Shown: in pieces, positions 1 to 5,616 of the stretch
Layout of the letters: every line of letters starts with the position of its first letter
Position numbering within the stretch: position 1 is the stretch's first letter
Source of the DNA: an uncultured Collinsella sp.
Lineage (GTDB): Bacteria > Actinomycetota > Coriobacteriia > Coriobacteriales > Coriobacteriaceae
Reading direction: 5' to 3'
DNA: 6,471 nt
NCBI GenBank assembly: GCA_902493915.1
Contig: CABUQY010000087.1
Span: 1 to 6,471, forward strand
Position numbers and translations under genes: made by a program
Notes under the pieces: generated by a model
Seen by the model: the letters and a program-made list of their open reading frames with translations, nothing else
Databases searched by the model: none
What the model was told of the DNA's origin: nothing

Positions 1-1115
1 ACAACTGGACCCATGACCCCTACCAGGGCTACGAGGATGATCAGGTCATCTATGGCCGCGGTGGCTCCGACCAGGAGGGTGGCATGGCCTCCGCCACCTA
101 CGCTGCCAAGATGATGAAGGACATGGGTCTCATCCCTGAGGGCTATAAGATCATGGTCGTCGGCACCGTCCAGGAAGAGGACTGCGACGGCATGTGCTGG
201 CAGTACATCTACAACAAGGACGGCATTAAGCCCGAGTTCGTCATTTCCACCGAGCCCACCGACGGCGGCATCTACCGCGGTCACCGCGGCCGCATGGAGA
301 TTCGCGTCGACGTTCACGGCACCTCCTGCCACGGCTCCGCTCCCGACCGCGGCGATAACGCCATTTACAAGATGGCCGACATCATCGCCGACGTCCGCGC
401 CCTCAACAACAACGGCTGCGACGAGTCGACCGACATCAAGGGTCTCGTCAAGATGCTCGACCCCAAGTACAACCCCGAGCACTTCGAGGACGCCCGCTTC
501 CTGGGCCGCGGCACCTGCACCGTCAGCCAGATCTTCTACACCAGCCCCAGCCGTTGCGCCGTGGCTGATTCCTGCGCCATCTCCATCGACCGTCGCATGA
601 CCGCCGGTGAGACCTGGGAGTCCTGCCTGGACGAGATCCGCAACCTGCCGGCCGCCAAGAAGTACGGCGACGACGTGAAGGTCTCCATGTACATGTACGA
701 CCGTCCGTCCTGGACCGGCGAGGTCTACGAGACCGAGGCTTACTTCCCCACGTGGATCAACAAGGAGACCGCTCCGCACGTCAAGGCCCTCGTCGACGCC
801 CACAAGGCCATGTTCGGTGACGAGCGCATCGGCTGCGAGCCCAGCATGGACAAGCGCACTGGTCGTCCACTGTGCGACAAGTGGACCTTCTCCACGAACT
901 GTGTTTCCATCCAGGGCCGCTATGGCATCCCCTGCGTGGGCTTTGGCCCGGGTGCCGAGTCTCAGGCTCACGCTCCCAACGAGGTCACCTACAAGGACGA
1001 CCTGGTCACCGCTGCCGCCATGTACGTGGCTGCCCTGAACCTCTACGATCCGAGCCAGGCCGATGGCGACGCCACCGTGTTCCGCGCCGGTCTGACCAAC
1101 AACAAGATCGATTAG
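1..1115 (+). CDS. ygeY: YgeY-type M20 family metallohydrolase, 5' truncated by window edge
   Basis: Zinc-dependent amidohydrolase/deacylase of the M20 (DapE/ArgE/peptidase) family, expected to be cytoplasmic; its natural substrate is not settled. The frame is open from base 3 (first residues NWTHDPYQGY), so the gene begins upstream; the methionine at 84 is internal because the family motif GRGGSDQEGG straddles it. In visible numbering, metal and catalytic residues are D23 (in GRGGSD), the E58-E59 pair (TVQEED), E84 (STEPTD) and H323 (QAHAPNE). The lid/dimerisation domain follows GHRGRMEIRVDVHG (about 93-106). The first metal histidine (usually an HxDT motif) lies upstream of the window. 370 residues are visible; E. 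coli YgeY is about 400, so only the N-terminal tip is missing. It ends at TAG 1113-1115, 201 bp before ygeW. Codon use is strongly biased (Lys almost only AAG), suggesting high expression. YgeY assignment rests on the HAPNE, GRGGSDQ and CVGFGPG signatures and the neighbouring ygeW and hyuA; generic M20 annotation is the fallback. Confidence 0.88.
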   Translation, partial: NWTHDPYQGYEDDQVIYGRGGSDQEGGMASATYAAKMMKDMGLIPEGYKIMVVGTVQEEDCDGMCWQYIYNKDGIKPEFVISTEPTDGGIYRGHRGRMEIRVDVHGTSCHGSAPDRGDNAIYKMADIIADVRALNNNGCDESTDIKGLVKMLDPKYNPEHFEDARFLGRGTCTVSQIFYTSPSRCAVADSCAISIDRRMTAGETWESCLDEIRNLPAAKKYGDDVKVSMYMYDRPSWTGEVYETEAYFPTWINKETAPHVKALVDAHKAMFGDERIGCEPSMDKRTGRPLCDKWTFSTNCVSIQGRYGIPCVGFGPGAESQAHAPNEVTYKDDLVTAAAMYVAALNLYDPSQADGDATVFRAGLTNNKID

Positions 1116-1137
1116 TCCCATTCCTCGATTTTGTTGA

Positions 1138-1162
1138 GCCGGGGGCCGCTCGTGTCCCCGGC
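1138..1162 (+). other. GC-rich hairpin after ygeY
   Basis: GCCGGGG at 1138-1144 pairs perfectly with CCCCGGC at 1156-1162, leaving an 11-nt loop. It lies 22 nt after the ygeY stop, where a transcript end would be expected, but no T-run follows, so it is not a canonical intrinsic terminator. It may protect the ygeY mRNA 3' end, be a weak terminator, or be chance in GC-rich DNA. Confidence 0.35.
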
Positions 1163-1170
1163 ATCCCCTG

Positions 1171-1198
1171 TTGACTCGGGGCCCGCGGTCGTTATCTC
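1171..1198 (+). promoter_or_regulatory. possible ygeW promoter
   Basis: TTGACT at 1171-1176 matches the sigma70-type -35 consensus at five of six bases. A poor -10 candidate, TATCTC (1193-1198), follows after a 16-bp spacer. If real, the leader to ygeW would be about 110 nt. The 201-bp gap and the preceding hairpin make a separate ygeW promoter reasonable, but the -10 match is weak and read-through from ygeY is equally possible. I see no riboswitch or small gene in the rest of the gap. Confidence 0.28.
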
Positions 1199-1301
1199 CC
1201 ATGCTTCCTCAACGGTGGCGGGTCCTCGTCATAGTGCTCTGCATGTTCTAGCCACACGCGCATGCCGGAGCACGTCTACTCATTGCGATCGTTTCACCTT
1301 T

Positions 1302-1309
1302 AGAAAGGA
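1302..1309 (+). promoter_or_regulatory. Shine-Dalgarno site that sets the ygeW start
   Basis: AGAAAGGA ends 7 nt before the ATG at 1317. It fixes the start there, not at the in-frame upstream ATG at 1131, whose 62 extra residues look like translated intergenic sequence. Confidence 0.75.
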
Positions 1310-1316
1310 CATTTAC

Positions 1317-2519
1317 ATGGACGTCAAGTTTACCGAGCTCGTCGAGCAGCTGAACGGCCTCGATTTTAAGGGTATGTACGGCAGCGACTTCCTGCACACC
1401 TGGGACAAGACCACCGATGAGCTCAAGGCGCTCTACATCGTCGCCGACGCCCTGCGCGAGCTGCGCGAGAACAACGTTTCGTCCAAGATCTTCGACTCGG
1501 GCCTGGCCGTCTCCCTGTTCCGTGACAACTCCACCCGTACGCGCTTCTCCTTCTCTAAGGCCGCCAACCTGCTCGGCCTTGAGCTGCAGGACCTGGACGA
1601 GAAGAAGTCCCAGATCGCTCACGGCGAGACCGTCCGCGAGACCGCTACCATGATCTCCTTCATGGCCGACGTCATCGGCATCCGCGATGACATGTACATC
1701 GGCAAGGGCGACGCCTACATGGCCGAGGTCTCCGAGTCTGTCCAGCAGGCTTACGAGGACGGCGTTCTGGATCACCGTCCCACGCTCATCTCCCTGCAGT
1801 CCGACTCCGATCACCCCACGCAGTCCTCTGCCGACATGCTCTACCTCATCAACGAGTTTGGCGGCCTCGAGAACCTCAAGGGCAAGAAGGTTGCCGTCAC
1901 CTGGGCTTATTCGCCCTCTTACGGCAAGCCGCTGTCCTGCCCGCAGTCGCTGATCAGCCTGCTGCCCCGCTTTGGCATGGACGTCACCCTGGCCCACCCC
2001 GAGGGCTACGACCTCATGCCTGAGGTCGTCGAGCGCGCCAAGGGTTATGCCGCCGAGTCCGGCACCACCTTTAAGCAGGTCAACACTATGGCCGAGGCCT
2101 TCGAGGGCGCCGACATCGTGATCCCCAAGAGCTGGGCTCCGTTTGCCGCCATGGAGAAGCGCACCAACCTGTACGCCGAGGGCGACGACGCCGGCATCGC
2201 CGCGCTCGAGAAGGAGCTGCTCGCCCAGAACGCCACCCATCAGGACTGGTGCTCCACGACCGAGCTCATGAAGAAGACTGCCAACGGCCAGGACACCATC
2301 TTTATGCACCCGCTGCCCGCCGACATCTCCGGTGTCTCCTGCGAGCACGGCGAGGTTAACGCCGACGTCTTCGACATGCACCGCGTGGGCATGTACAAGG
2401 AGGCCAGCTACAAGCCGTACGCCATCGCAGCCATGATGTTCCTGCAGAAGGTTGCCGATCCCGCCGCTACCCTCAAGGCCCTCGACGAGCGCAACACCGC
2501 CCGTTGGCTCCAGGCCTAA
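1317..2519 (+). CDS. ygeW: YgeW-type knotted carbamoyltransferase
   Basis: Member of the aspartate/ornithine carbamoyltransferase superfamily, YgeW branch; cytoplasmic enzyme that would transfer a carbamoyl group to or from a nitrogen compound via carbamoyl phosphate. The E. coli homologue has a known structure but a debated physiological substrate. 400 residues, against about 396 in E. coli. The carbamoyl-phosphate motif STRTR is at 72-76 (within FRDNSTRTRFSFS), HPTQ at 166-169, and HPLP at 331-334 followed by ADISGVSCEHGEV; PKSWAP (270-275) is also in the second-substrate half. The motif-rich C-terminal domain is complete and there is no frameshift. Start ATG 1317 is supported by AGAAAGGA. 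Every lysine codon is AAG and third positions are mostly C, a highly optimised gene like ygeY. It is followed by a strong intrinsic terminator, so it closes its transcription unit. In gut bacteria, homologues accompany ygeY, hyuA and xdhD in anaerobic purine/urate breakdown, where a carbamoyltransferase could recover ATP from ureido intermediates; that role here is inferred from context. Confidence 0.93.
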   Translation: MDVKFTELVEQLNGLDFKGMYGSDFLHTWDKTTDELKALYIVADALRELRENNVSSKIFDSGLAVSLFRDNSTRTRFSFSKAANLLGLELQDLDEKKSQIAHGETVRETATMISFMADVIGIRDDMYIGKGDAYMAEVSESVQQAYEDGVLDHRPTLISLQSDSDHPTQSSADMLYLINEFGGLENLKGKKVAVTWAYSPSYGKPLSCPQSLISLLPRFGMDVTLAHPEGYDLMPEVVERAKGYAAESGTTFKQVNTMAEAFEGADIVIPKSWAPFAAMEKRTNLYAEGDDAGIAALEKELLAQNATHQDWCSTTELMKKTANGQDTIFMHPLPADISGVSCEHGEVNADVFDMHRVGMYKEASYKPYAIAAMMFLQKVADPAATLKALDERNTARWLQA

Positions 2520-2542
2520 AGCCGGGTTGAGGTAAGCCATGT

Positions 2543-2581
2543 AAAGGGGGCGCTCTGCCAACCGGCGGGGTGCCCCTTTTT
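2543..2581 (+). terminator. intrinsic terminator of ygeW
   Basis: GGGGCGCTCTGCC (2547-2559) pairs with GGCGGGGTGCCCC (2564-2576) over 13 positions (three G-U wobbles), closed by an AACC tetraloop. A T-run follows at 2577-2581, and AAAG upstream can pair with it. It sits 27 nt after the ygeW stop and separates ygeW from mocA. Confidence 0.92.
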
Positions 2582-2641
2582 GCATCGCGGGCGTGCGGGA
2601 TAAGCGCTTTCGATGTAGATGCCCGCGGCGCGAGTTATGGG

Positions 2642-2647
2642 TACGAT
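2642..2647 (+). promoter_or_regulatory. possible -10 element for mocA-hyuA
   Basis: TACGAT, preceded by GGG, lies 22 bp before the mocA ATG and downstream of the ygeW terminator, in the only gap where a mocA-hyuA promoter could sit. No convincing -35 box is found 16-18 bp upstream (ATGCCC at 2619-2624). The predicted leader would be short, about 15 nt, just enough to include the ribosome binding site. Confidence 0.35.
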
Positions 2648-2653
2648 GGTTTC

Positions 2654-2662
2654 AGGGGAGGT
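2654..2662 (+). promoter_or_regulatory. Shine-Dalgarno site that sets the mocA start
   Basis: AGGGGAGGT lies 6 nt before ATG 2669. It excludes the in-frame ATG at 2570, which falls inside the ygeW terminator stem. Confidence 0.8.
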
Positions 2663-2668
2663 ATCACC

Positions 2669-3283
2669 ATGAAACTTGGATGCGTCATTATGGCTTCGGG
2701 CGAGGGCAAGCGGTTTGGCTCTAACAAGATGCTTGCCGATATCTATGGCGAGCCGCTGATTGCCCGGACCATCGATTCGGTTCCCCGGGGCTTTGACGTC
2801 GTGGTTTCGACGCGTTGGCCCGAGGTCGCCCAGATTTGCGAGGACAAGCATTGCCCGTGCGTGCTGCACGATGGCGAGCTGCGCAGCGAAAGCGTCCGTG
2901 CGGGCCTTTCGTGGGGAGTCGAACGCAACTGGAAAGGTTGCCTCTTTTTGCCGGGCGACCAGCCGCTCGTGAGTTCGGGTTCTTTTGAGGCTATGGTTCG
3001 TGCGTTTGACGAGTGTGGCCGCAAACATCCGGTGCGTCTTGCGTGCAACGGTGAGCCTTCGAGCCCGGTGCTCTTTCCGGCGGAACTGTTCGATGCACTT
3101 ATGTGTCTTGAGGGCAAGGACGGCGGCGGTTCGATCCTCAAGGACCGTACCGACGTGGTGCTGGTCGAGGCGCGTGCCTACGAGCTGTGGGACGTCGATA
3201 CCGCCAAGGGACAGCAACGCATAACGGAGCATATCGCCGCCTGCTCGTATTTTGATCGCGTGGCCAACTGCATCAATCAATAA
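2669..3283 (+). CDS. mocA: MocA/YgfJ-type molybdenum cofactor nucleotidyltransferase
   Basis: MobA-like NTP transferase fold; members such as E. coli MocA attach CMP to molybdopterin, giving the cytosine-dinucleotide cofactor used by xanthine dehydrogenase-type hydroxylases. Cytoplasmic, 204 residues, a normal family length. The nucleotide-binding signature MASGEGKRFGSNK is at 8-20 (variant of LAAGxSxRMGxxK, in the form common in anaerobes), RSESVRAGL at 72-80, the metal-binding FLPGDQPL at 93-100, a GGG loop at 152-154 and DVDT at 175-178. Start ATG 2669 is chosen for its strong ribosome binding site and because MKLGCVIMASG begins the fold directly. Its TAA overlaps the hyuA ribosome binding site, so the two genes are almost certainly co-transcribed and probably translationally coupled. 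It uses more GAT, CGT and mixed codons than ygeY and ygeW, suggesting lower expression. Whether it transfers CMP or GMP cannot be told here; the neighbouring yqeB/yqeC favour a hydroxylase cofactor. Confidence 0.85.
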   Translation: MKLGCVIMASGEGKRFGSNKMLADIYGEPLIARTIDSVPRGFDVVVSTRWPEVAQICEDKHCPCVLHDGELRSESVRAGLSWGVERNWKGCLFLPGDQPLVSSGSFEAMVRAFDECGRKHPVRLACNGEPSSPVLFPAELFDALMCLEGKDGGGSILKDRTDVVLVEARAYELWDVDTAKGQQRITEHIAACSYFDRVANCINQ

Positions 3284-3292
3284 GGAGCAATT

Positions 3293-4660
3293 ATGATCAT
3301 CATCAAAAACGGCGCGCTCGTGACGCCCCAGGGGCTTCGCCGCGCCGATCTTGCCATGGAGGGCGATAAGATTGTGCGGATCGCCGCGGCAATCGAGCCT
3401 TGCGAGGGCGATACCGTCCAGGACGCCACCGACTGTTGGGTGTTCCCCGGCTTTATCGACGGCCACACGCACATGCAGTGCTGGACTGGCATGGATTGGA
3501 CGGCCGATAGCTTTGAGACCGGTACGCGTGCGGCTGCCTGCGGCGGTACGACGACCATCGTGGACTACGCGACGGCCGATCGCGGCGTGACCATGCCCGA
3601 TGCCTTGGCCGAGTGGCATCGCCGCGCCGACGGAACCTGCACGGCCAACTACGCGTTTCATATGGCACTCGCCGAGTGGAATGAACGCAACCGCGCCGAT
3701 CTTTCGGCCATGCGCGAGGCGGGCGTGTCGTCGTTTAAGACCTACTTTGCCTATGACCACCTGCGCCTGGACGACGCCGAGACGCTCGAGGTGCTGGAGG
3801 AACTCAAGCGCGTGGGCGGCATGCTCTGCGTGCATTGCGAGAACGGTACGCTGGTGAATGAACTGCAGAAGCGCGTGTACGAGCAGGGGATTCATGGGCC
3901 CGAGGGGCATGCGCTCAGCCGTCCGGACGTGTGCGAGGGTGAGGCCGTGAGTCGTCTGCTGTATCTGGCGCACTTAGCCGGGGACGCTCCAGTCAATGTG
4001 GTGCACCTTTCGACCAAGCTGGGGCTCGAGGCCATTCGCGCTGCCAAAGCGCGCGGGCAGAAGAACATCTATGTCGAGACCTGCCCTCAGTATCTGATGC
4101 TCGACGATACTTGCTACTTGGAGCAGGGCGAGGACGGCTTTGCGGGTGCCAAGTATGTGATGAGCCCGCCACTGCGCCATGCCGGCGACCGTGCCGCGCT
4201 GCGCGAGGCGCTTGTGGCCGGCGAGATCGATACTATTGCGACCGATCATTGCAGCTTTAACCTGCACGGGCAAAAGGACCGCGGACGCGATGATTTCCGC
4301 GCGATTCCCAACGGCGGGCCCGGCGTGGAGCATCGTCCCGTCGCGATTGCCACGAGCTTTGAGGGCCAGCTGGGACCCGAGGATCTGTGCCGCTTGATGA
4401 GCGAGAACCCGGCGCGCGTCTTTGGCATGTATCCGCGCAAGGGCTGTCTTGCCGAGGGCGCCGATGCCGACGTGTGCGTGTGGGATCCCAAGGCGCGCTG
4501 GACCATTAGCGCGGCGACGCAGCATCAGGCTGTGGACTACACGCCGCTCGAGGGTTTTGAGGCACATGGCCGCGCCAAGGCCGTGTTTGTGAACGGCGTG
4601 CTGGCGGCACGCGATGGCGAGCCCACCGGAGCCCAACCCGGCCGCTACGTGCCCCGCTAA
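3293..4660 (+). CDS. hyuA: HyuA-type dihydropyrimidinase / D-hydantoinase
   Basis: Binuclear-metal cyclic amidohydrolase that opens hydantoin, dihydropyrimidine or related ureide rings; cytoplasmic. 455 residues, close to E. coli HyuA (about 461). Metal ligands are all in place: H58 and H60 (GFIDGHTH), the carboxylated lysine K149 (SSFKTYFAY), H181 (LCVHCENG), H238 (VNVVHLST) and D318 (IATDHCSF). Residues that contact the ring amide in known hydantoinases also match: Y154, S291 (VMSPPLR) and N340 (IPNGGPGVEHR). ETCPQYL is at 262-268. A C-terminal beta-sandwich segment with DADVCVWDP (391-399) completes the amidohydrolase architecture. Start ATG 3293 follows AAGGAG (3282-3287), which overlaps the mocA stop codon; the gap is 9 nt. 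The loop CWTGMDWTADSF (63-74) near the active site could influence substrate choice. Placement with ygeW, ygeY and molybdenum-hydroxylase maturation genes suggests a purine-derived ring as substrate, but this is inferred. Downstream lies a convergent gap shared with yqeC. Confidence 0.92.
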   Translation: MIIIKNGALVTPQGLRRADLAMEGDKIVRIAAAIEPCEGDTVQDATDCWVFPGFIDGHTHMQCWTGMDWTADSFETGTRAAACGGTTTIVDYATADRGVTMPDALAEWHRRADGTCTANYAFHMALAEWNERNRADLSAMREAGVSSFKTYFAYDHLRLDDAETLEVLEELKRVGGMLCVHCENGTLVNELQKRVYEQGIHGPEGHALSRPDVCEGEAVSRLLYLAHLAGDAPVNVVHLSTKLGLEAIRAAKARGQKNIYVETCPQYLMLDDTCYLEQGEDGFAGAKYVMSPPLRHAGDRAALREALVAGEIDTIATDHCSFNLHGQKDRGRDDFRAIPNGGPGVEHRPVAIATSFEGQLGPEDLCRLMSENPARVFGMYPRKGCLAEGADADVCVWDPKARWTISAATQHQAVDYTPLEGFEAHGRAKAVFVNGVLAARDGEPTGAQPGRYVPR

Positions 4661-4687
4661 CAGGAAGATCGCCGGATTCCCCTCCGC

Positions 4688-4754
4688 AGTTGCGGTGGAA
4701 TAGTTCCTGTTTAGCCGCCAAATAGGCCGTTTCAGGAACTATTCCACCGCAACT
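4688..4754. repeat. perfect 22-bp inverted repeat between convergent hyuA and yqeC
   Basis: The left arm (4688-4709, starting AGTTGCGGTGG and ending GTTCCTG) is the exact reverse complement of the right arm (4733-4754). The loop is 23 nt and can form a small inner GCC/GGC pairing (4714-4716 with 4725-4727). An outer 7-position helix is possible (4664-4670 with 4759-4765, one wobble). It lies 27 nt after the hyuA stop and 25 nt after the yqeC stop, so it could end or stabilise both transcripts. Neither strand has a T-run after the stem, so it is not a standard intrinsic terminator. No target-site duplication is seen. A dispersed genome repeat (REP-like or miniature element) is the main alternative. 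Confidence 0.9.
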
Positions 4755-4779
4755 TATAGGTCTTCTGGGGCAGCGCCGG

Positions 4780-5514
4780 CTATTTGAGGCTGGTGGCGAC
4801 GACGGGGCGGCCGAGGGCTGCCTCGAAGCGGTCGGCCATCGTGGGGTCGCTGAGCGTGTCGACTTGGTTGAGCATGACGCGTGCGGTATTGAGTTTCAGC
4901 GCCTGCATCTCGGCATTGAGCACCTGGGCGACGCGCTCGGGCGTGGCGGTATCGGTGGGCTCGCAGCCGCAGCGCTCGCAGAAGAGCTCGGGGCGGTGGA
5001 CAACCTCGGCGACGGGCTTGCCGAATCCCGAGGCGCCGACGATCCAGACGATGTTGGCCGTGCCAGAGGGAATTACCGGCTCCCACGGGGCGTGCGCCTT
5101 GAGCGGGAGCCGCTTGCTGCCGTCCGCCTCGGCCAGGACGTAGTCAAAGCGCTGCGCCAGCTCGTTGGGCGGCTCGGCGGGGGCGGAGAGCTTGCCTGTC
5201 TCCGGGTCCAAAACACCCGCCTGGCAGATACTTCCGCGGCTCATGCCTGCGCATGCCTCGCAGGTGCAGCCGGGAACATGCAGAGCGCCCGGTTTCCAGG
5301 GTGCGGCGTCCAGACGACGGCTCGACCCGTCCCACGGCACGCCGGCGACGGGAAACATGTGCGTGGTGGTACAGAGAAGCACCCTGCCGCCAGCGCGCAT
5401 GAGCTCGAGACCCAGCGCCTTCAGCAAGGTCGACTTGCCGCCGCTGCCGATAATTGCGGTAATGCCCGGCTCGATCTTGAGCGCGGAGGCAAGGTTTCCG
5501 CTCGTCGTTTCCAT
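4780..5514 (-). CDS. yqeC: YqeC, selenium-dependent molybdenum hydroxylase cofactor protein
   Basis: YqeC family: an ATP-binding-type protein that, with YqeB and SelD, marks genomes with selenium-dependent molybdenum hydroxylases; its reaction is not established, and it is presumed to act in the cytoplasm on the cofactor. 244 residues (E. coli about 256). A Walker-A-like GSGGKST is at 23-29, CTTTHMF at 48-54, the family signature EADGSKRLPLKAHAPWEPVIP spans 129-149, GKPVAEVVHRPELF is at 165-178, and NQVD at 216-219 resembles the NKxD base-recognition motif of P-loop GTPases. Two cysteine clusters stand out: C83, C85, C88 and C97, and C179, C182 and C184 (CERCGC). The start at 5514 is preceded by a moderate GGCGGTGA site and begins just before the first strand of the fold. 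It is divergent from yqeB and convergent with hyuA, so it is a single-gene unit; in E. coli the corresponding genes are described as lying together. TAG is its stop. Confidence 0.9.
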   Translation of the reverse strand: METTSGNLASALKIEPGITAIIGSGGKSTLLKALGLELMRAGGRVLLCTTTHMFPVAGVPWDGSSRRLDAAPWKPGALHVPGCTCEACAGMSRGSICQAGVLDPETGKLSAPAEPPNELAQRFDYVLAEADGSKRLPLKAHAPWEPVIPSGTANIVWIVGASGFGKPVAEVVHRPELFCERCGCEPTDTATPERVAQVLNAEMQALKLNTARVMLNQVDTLSDPTMADRFEAALGRPVVATSLK

Positions 5515-5527
5515 CTGTTCACCGCCG

Positions 5528-5569
5528 TATAATACTGTGATAATAAATAATCATCAGAGTAGCGGTCGA
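5528..5569. promoter_or_regulatory. divergent promoter region for yqeC and yqeB
   Basis: An AT-rich island in otherwise GC-rich DNA. On the plus strand a perfect TATAAT (5528-5533) could drive yqeB, though its -35 (TCGTTT, 5505-5510, 17-bp spacer) is poor; the leader would be about 75 nt. On the minus strand TATTAT (5545 to 5540) with TCGACC (5569 to 5564) 18 bp upstream could drive yqeC with a leader near 20 nt; a second minus-strand TATTAT lies at 5534 to 5529 with CTGATG (5557 to 5552), but it would start inside the ribosome binding site. Opposed promoters overlap, so they may compete or share a regulator. Confidence 0.5.
5538..5553. promoter_or_regulatory. imperfect palindrome, candidate operator
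   Basis: TGATAATAAATAATCA is symmetric at 12 of 16 positions, with perfect TGAT/ATCA ends, and sits between the opposed -10 elements where a repressor could block both genes. No named regulator can be assigned: the half-sites resemble FNR (TTGAT-N4-ATCAA), but the spacing is wrong. AT-rich DNA makes such symmetry easy to obtain by chance. Confidence 0.25.
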
Positions 5570-5584
5570 ACCGCTTTTGCTCTG
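5555..5584 (+). other. terminator-like hairpin in the yqeB leader
   Basis: AGCGGT (5561-5566) pairs with ACCGCT (5570-5575) around a CGA loop, directly followed by TTT (5576-5578). Outer bases CAGAG (5555-5559) can pair with CTCTG (5580-5584). It lies between the predicted yqeB start of transcription (about 5540) and the gene's ribosome binding site (GGGAGGTG, 5601-5608). It may act as an attenuator, leader stabiliser or insulator. The T-run is short, so termination would be partial at best. Confidence 0.4.
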
Positions 5585-5616
5585 CTCAAACCGTAGCACA
5601 GGGAGGTGCCCCGGGA

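Noticed and set aside
1131..1316. N-terminal extension of YgeW from the ATG at 1131
   Set aside because: No ribosome binding site at 1131, the translated sequence is not protein-like, and AGAAAGGA with ATG 1317 gives the family length.
1248..2585. Minus-strand open frame opposite ygeW
   Set aside because: Covers the complete YgeW gene with all catalytic motifs on the plus strand, and runs through its terminator; low-complexity Gly/Val/Leu composition.
2570..2668. N-terminal extension of MocA from the ATG at 2570
   Set aside because: Starts within the ygeW terminator stem; the strong site AGGGGAGGT before 2669 gives the correct fold start.
2516..3973. Long minus-strand open frame (485 codons) opposite mocA and hyuA
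   Set aside because: Mirror of biased codons in two well-recognised genes; no start signal and its protein is rich in His/Arg repeats typical of antisense frames in GC-rich DNA.
4688..4754. Inverted repeat as a CRISPR unit or insertion-sequence end
   Set aside because: Only one pair of arms, no spacer-repeat periodicity, no transposase and no target duplication in the window.
4864..5532. Plus-strand open frame opposite yqeC
   Set aside because: No family features, while the minus strand carries every YqeC motif.
5536..5557. CRP or FNR site
   Set aside because: TGTGA is present but not its TCACA partner at the right spacing; the TGAT/ATCA half-sites are 8 nt apart where FNR needs 4.
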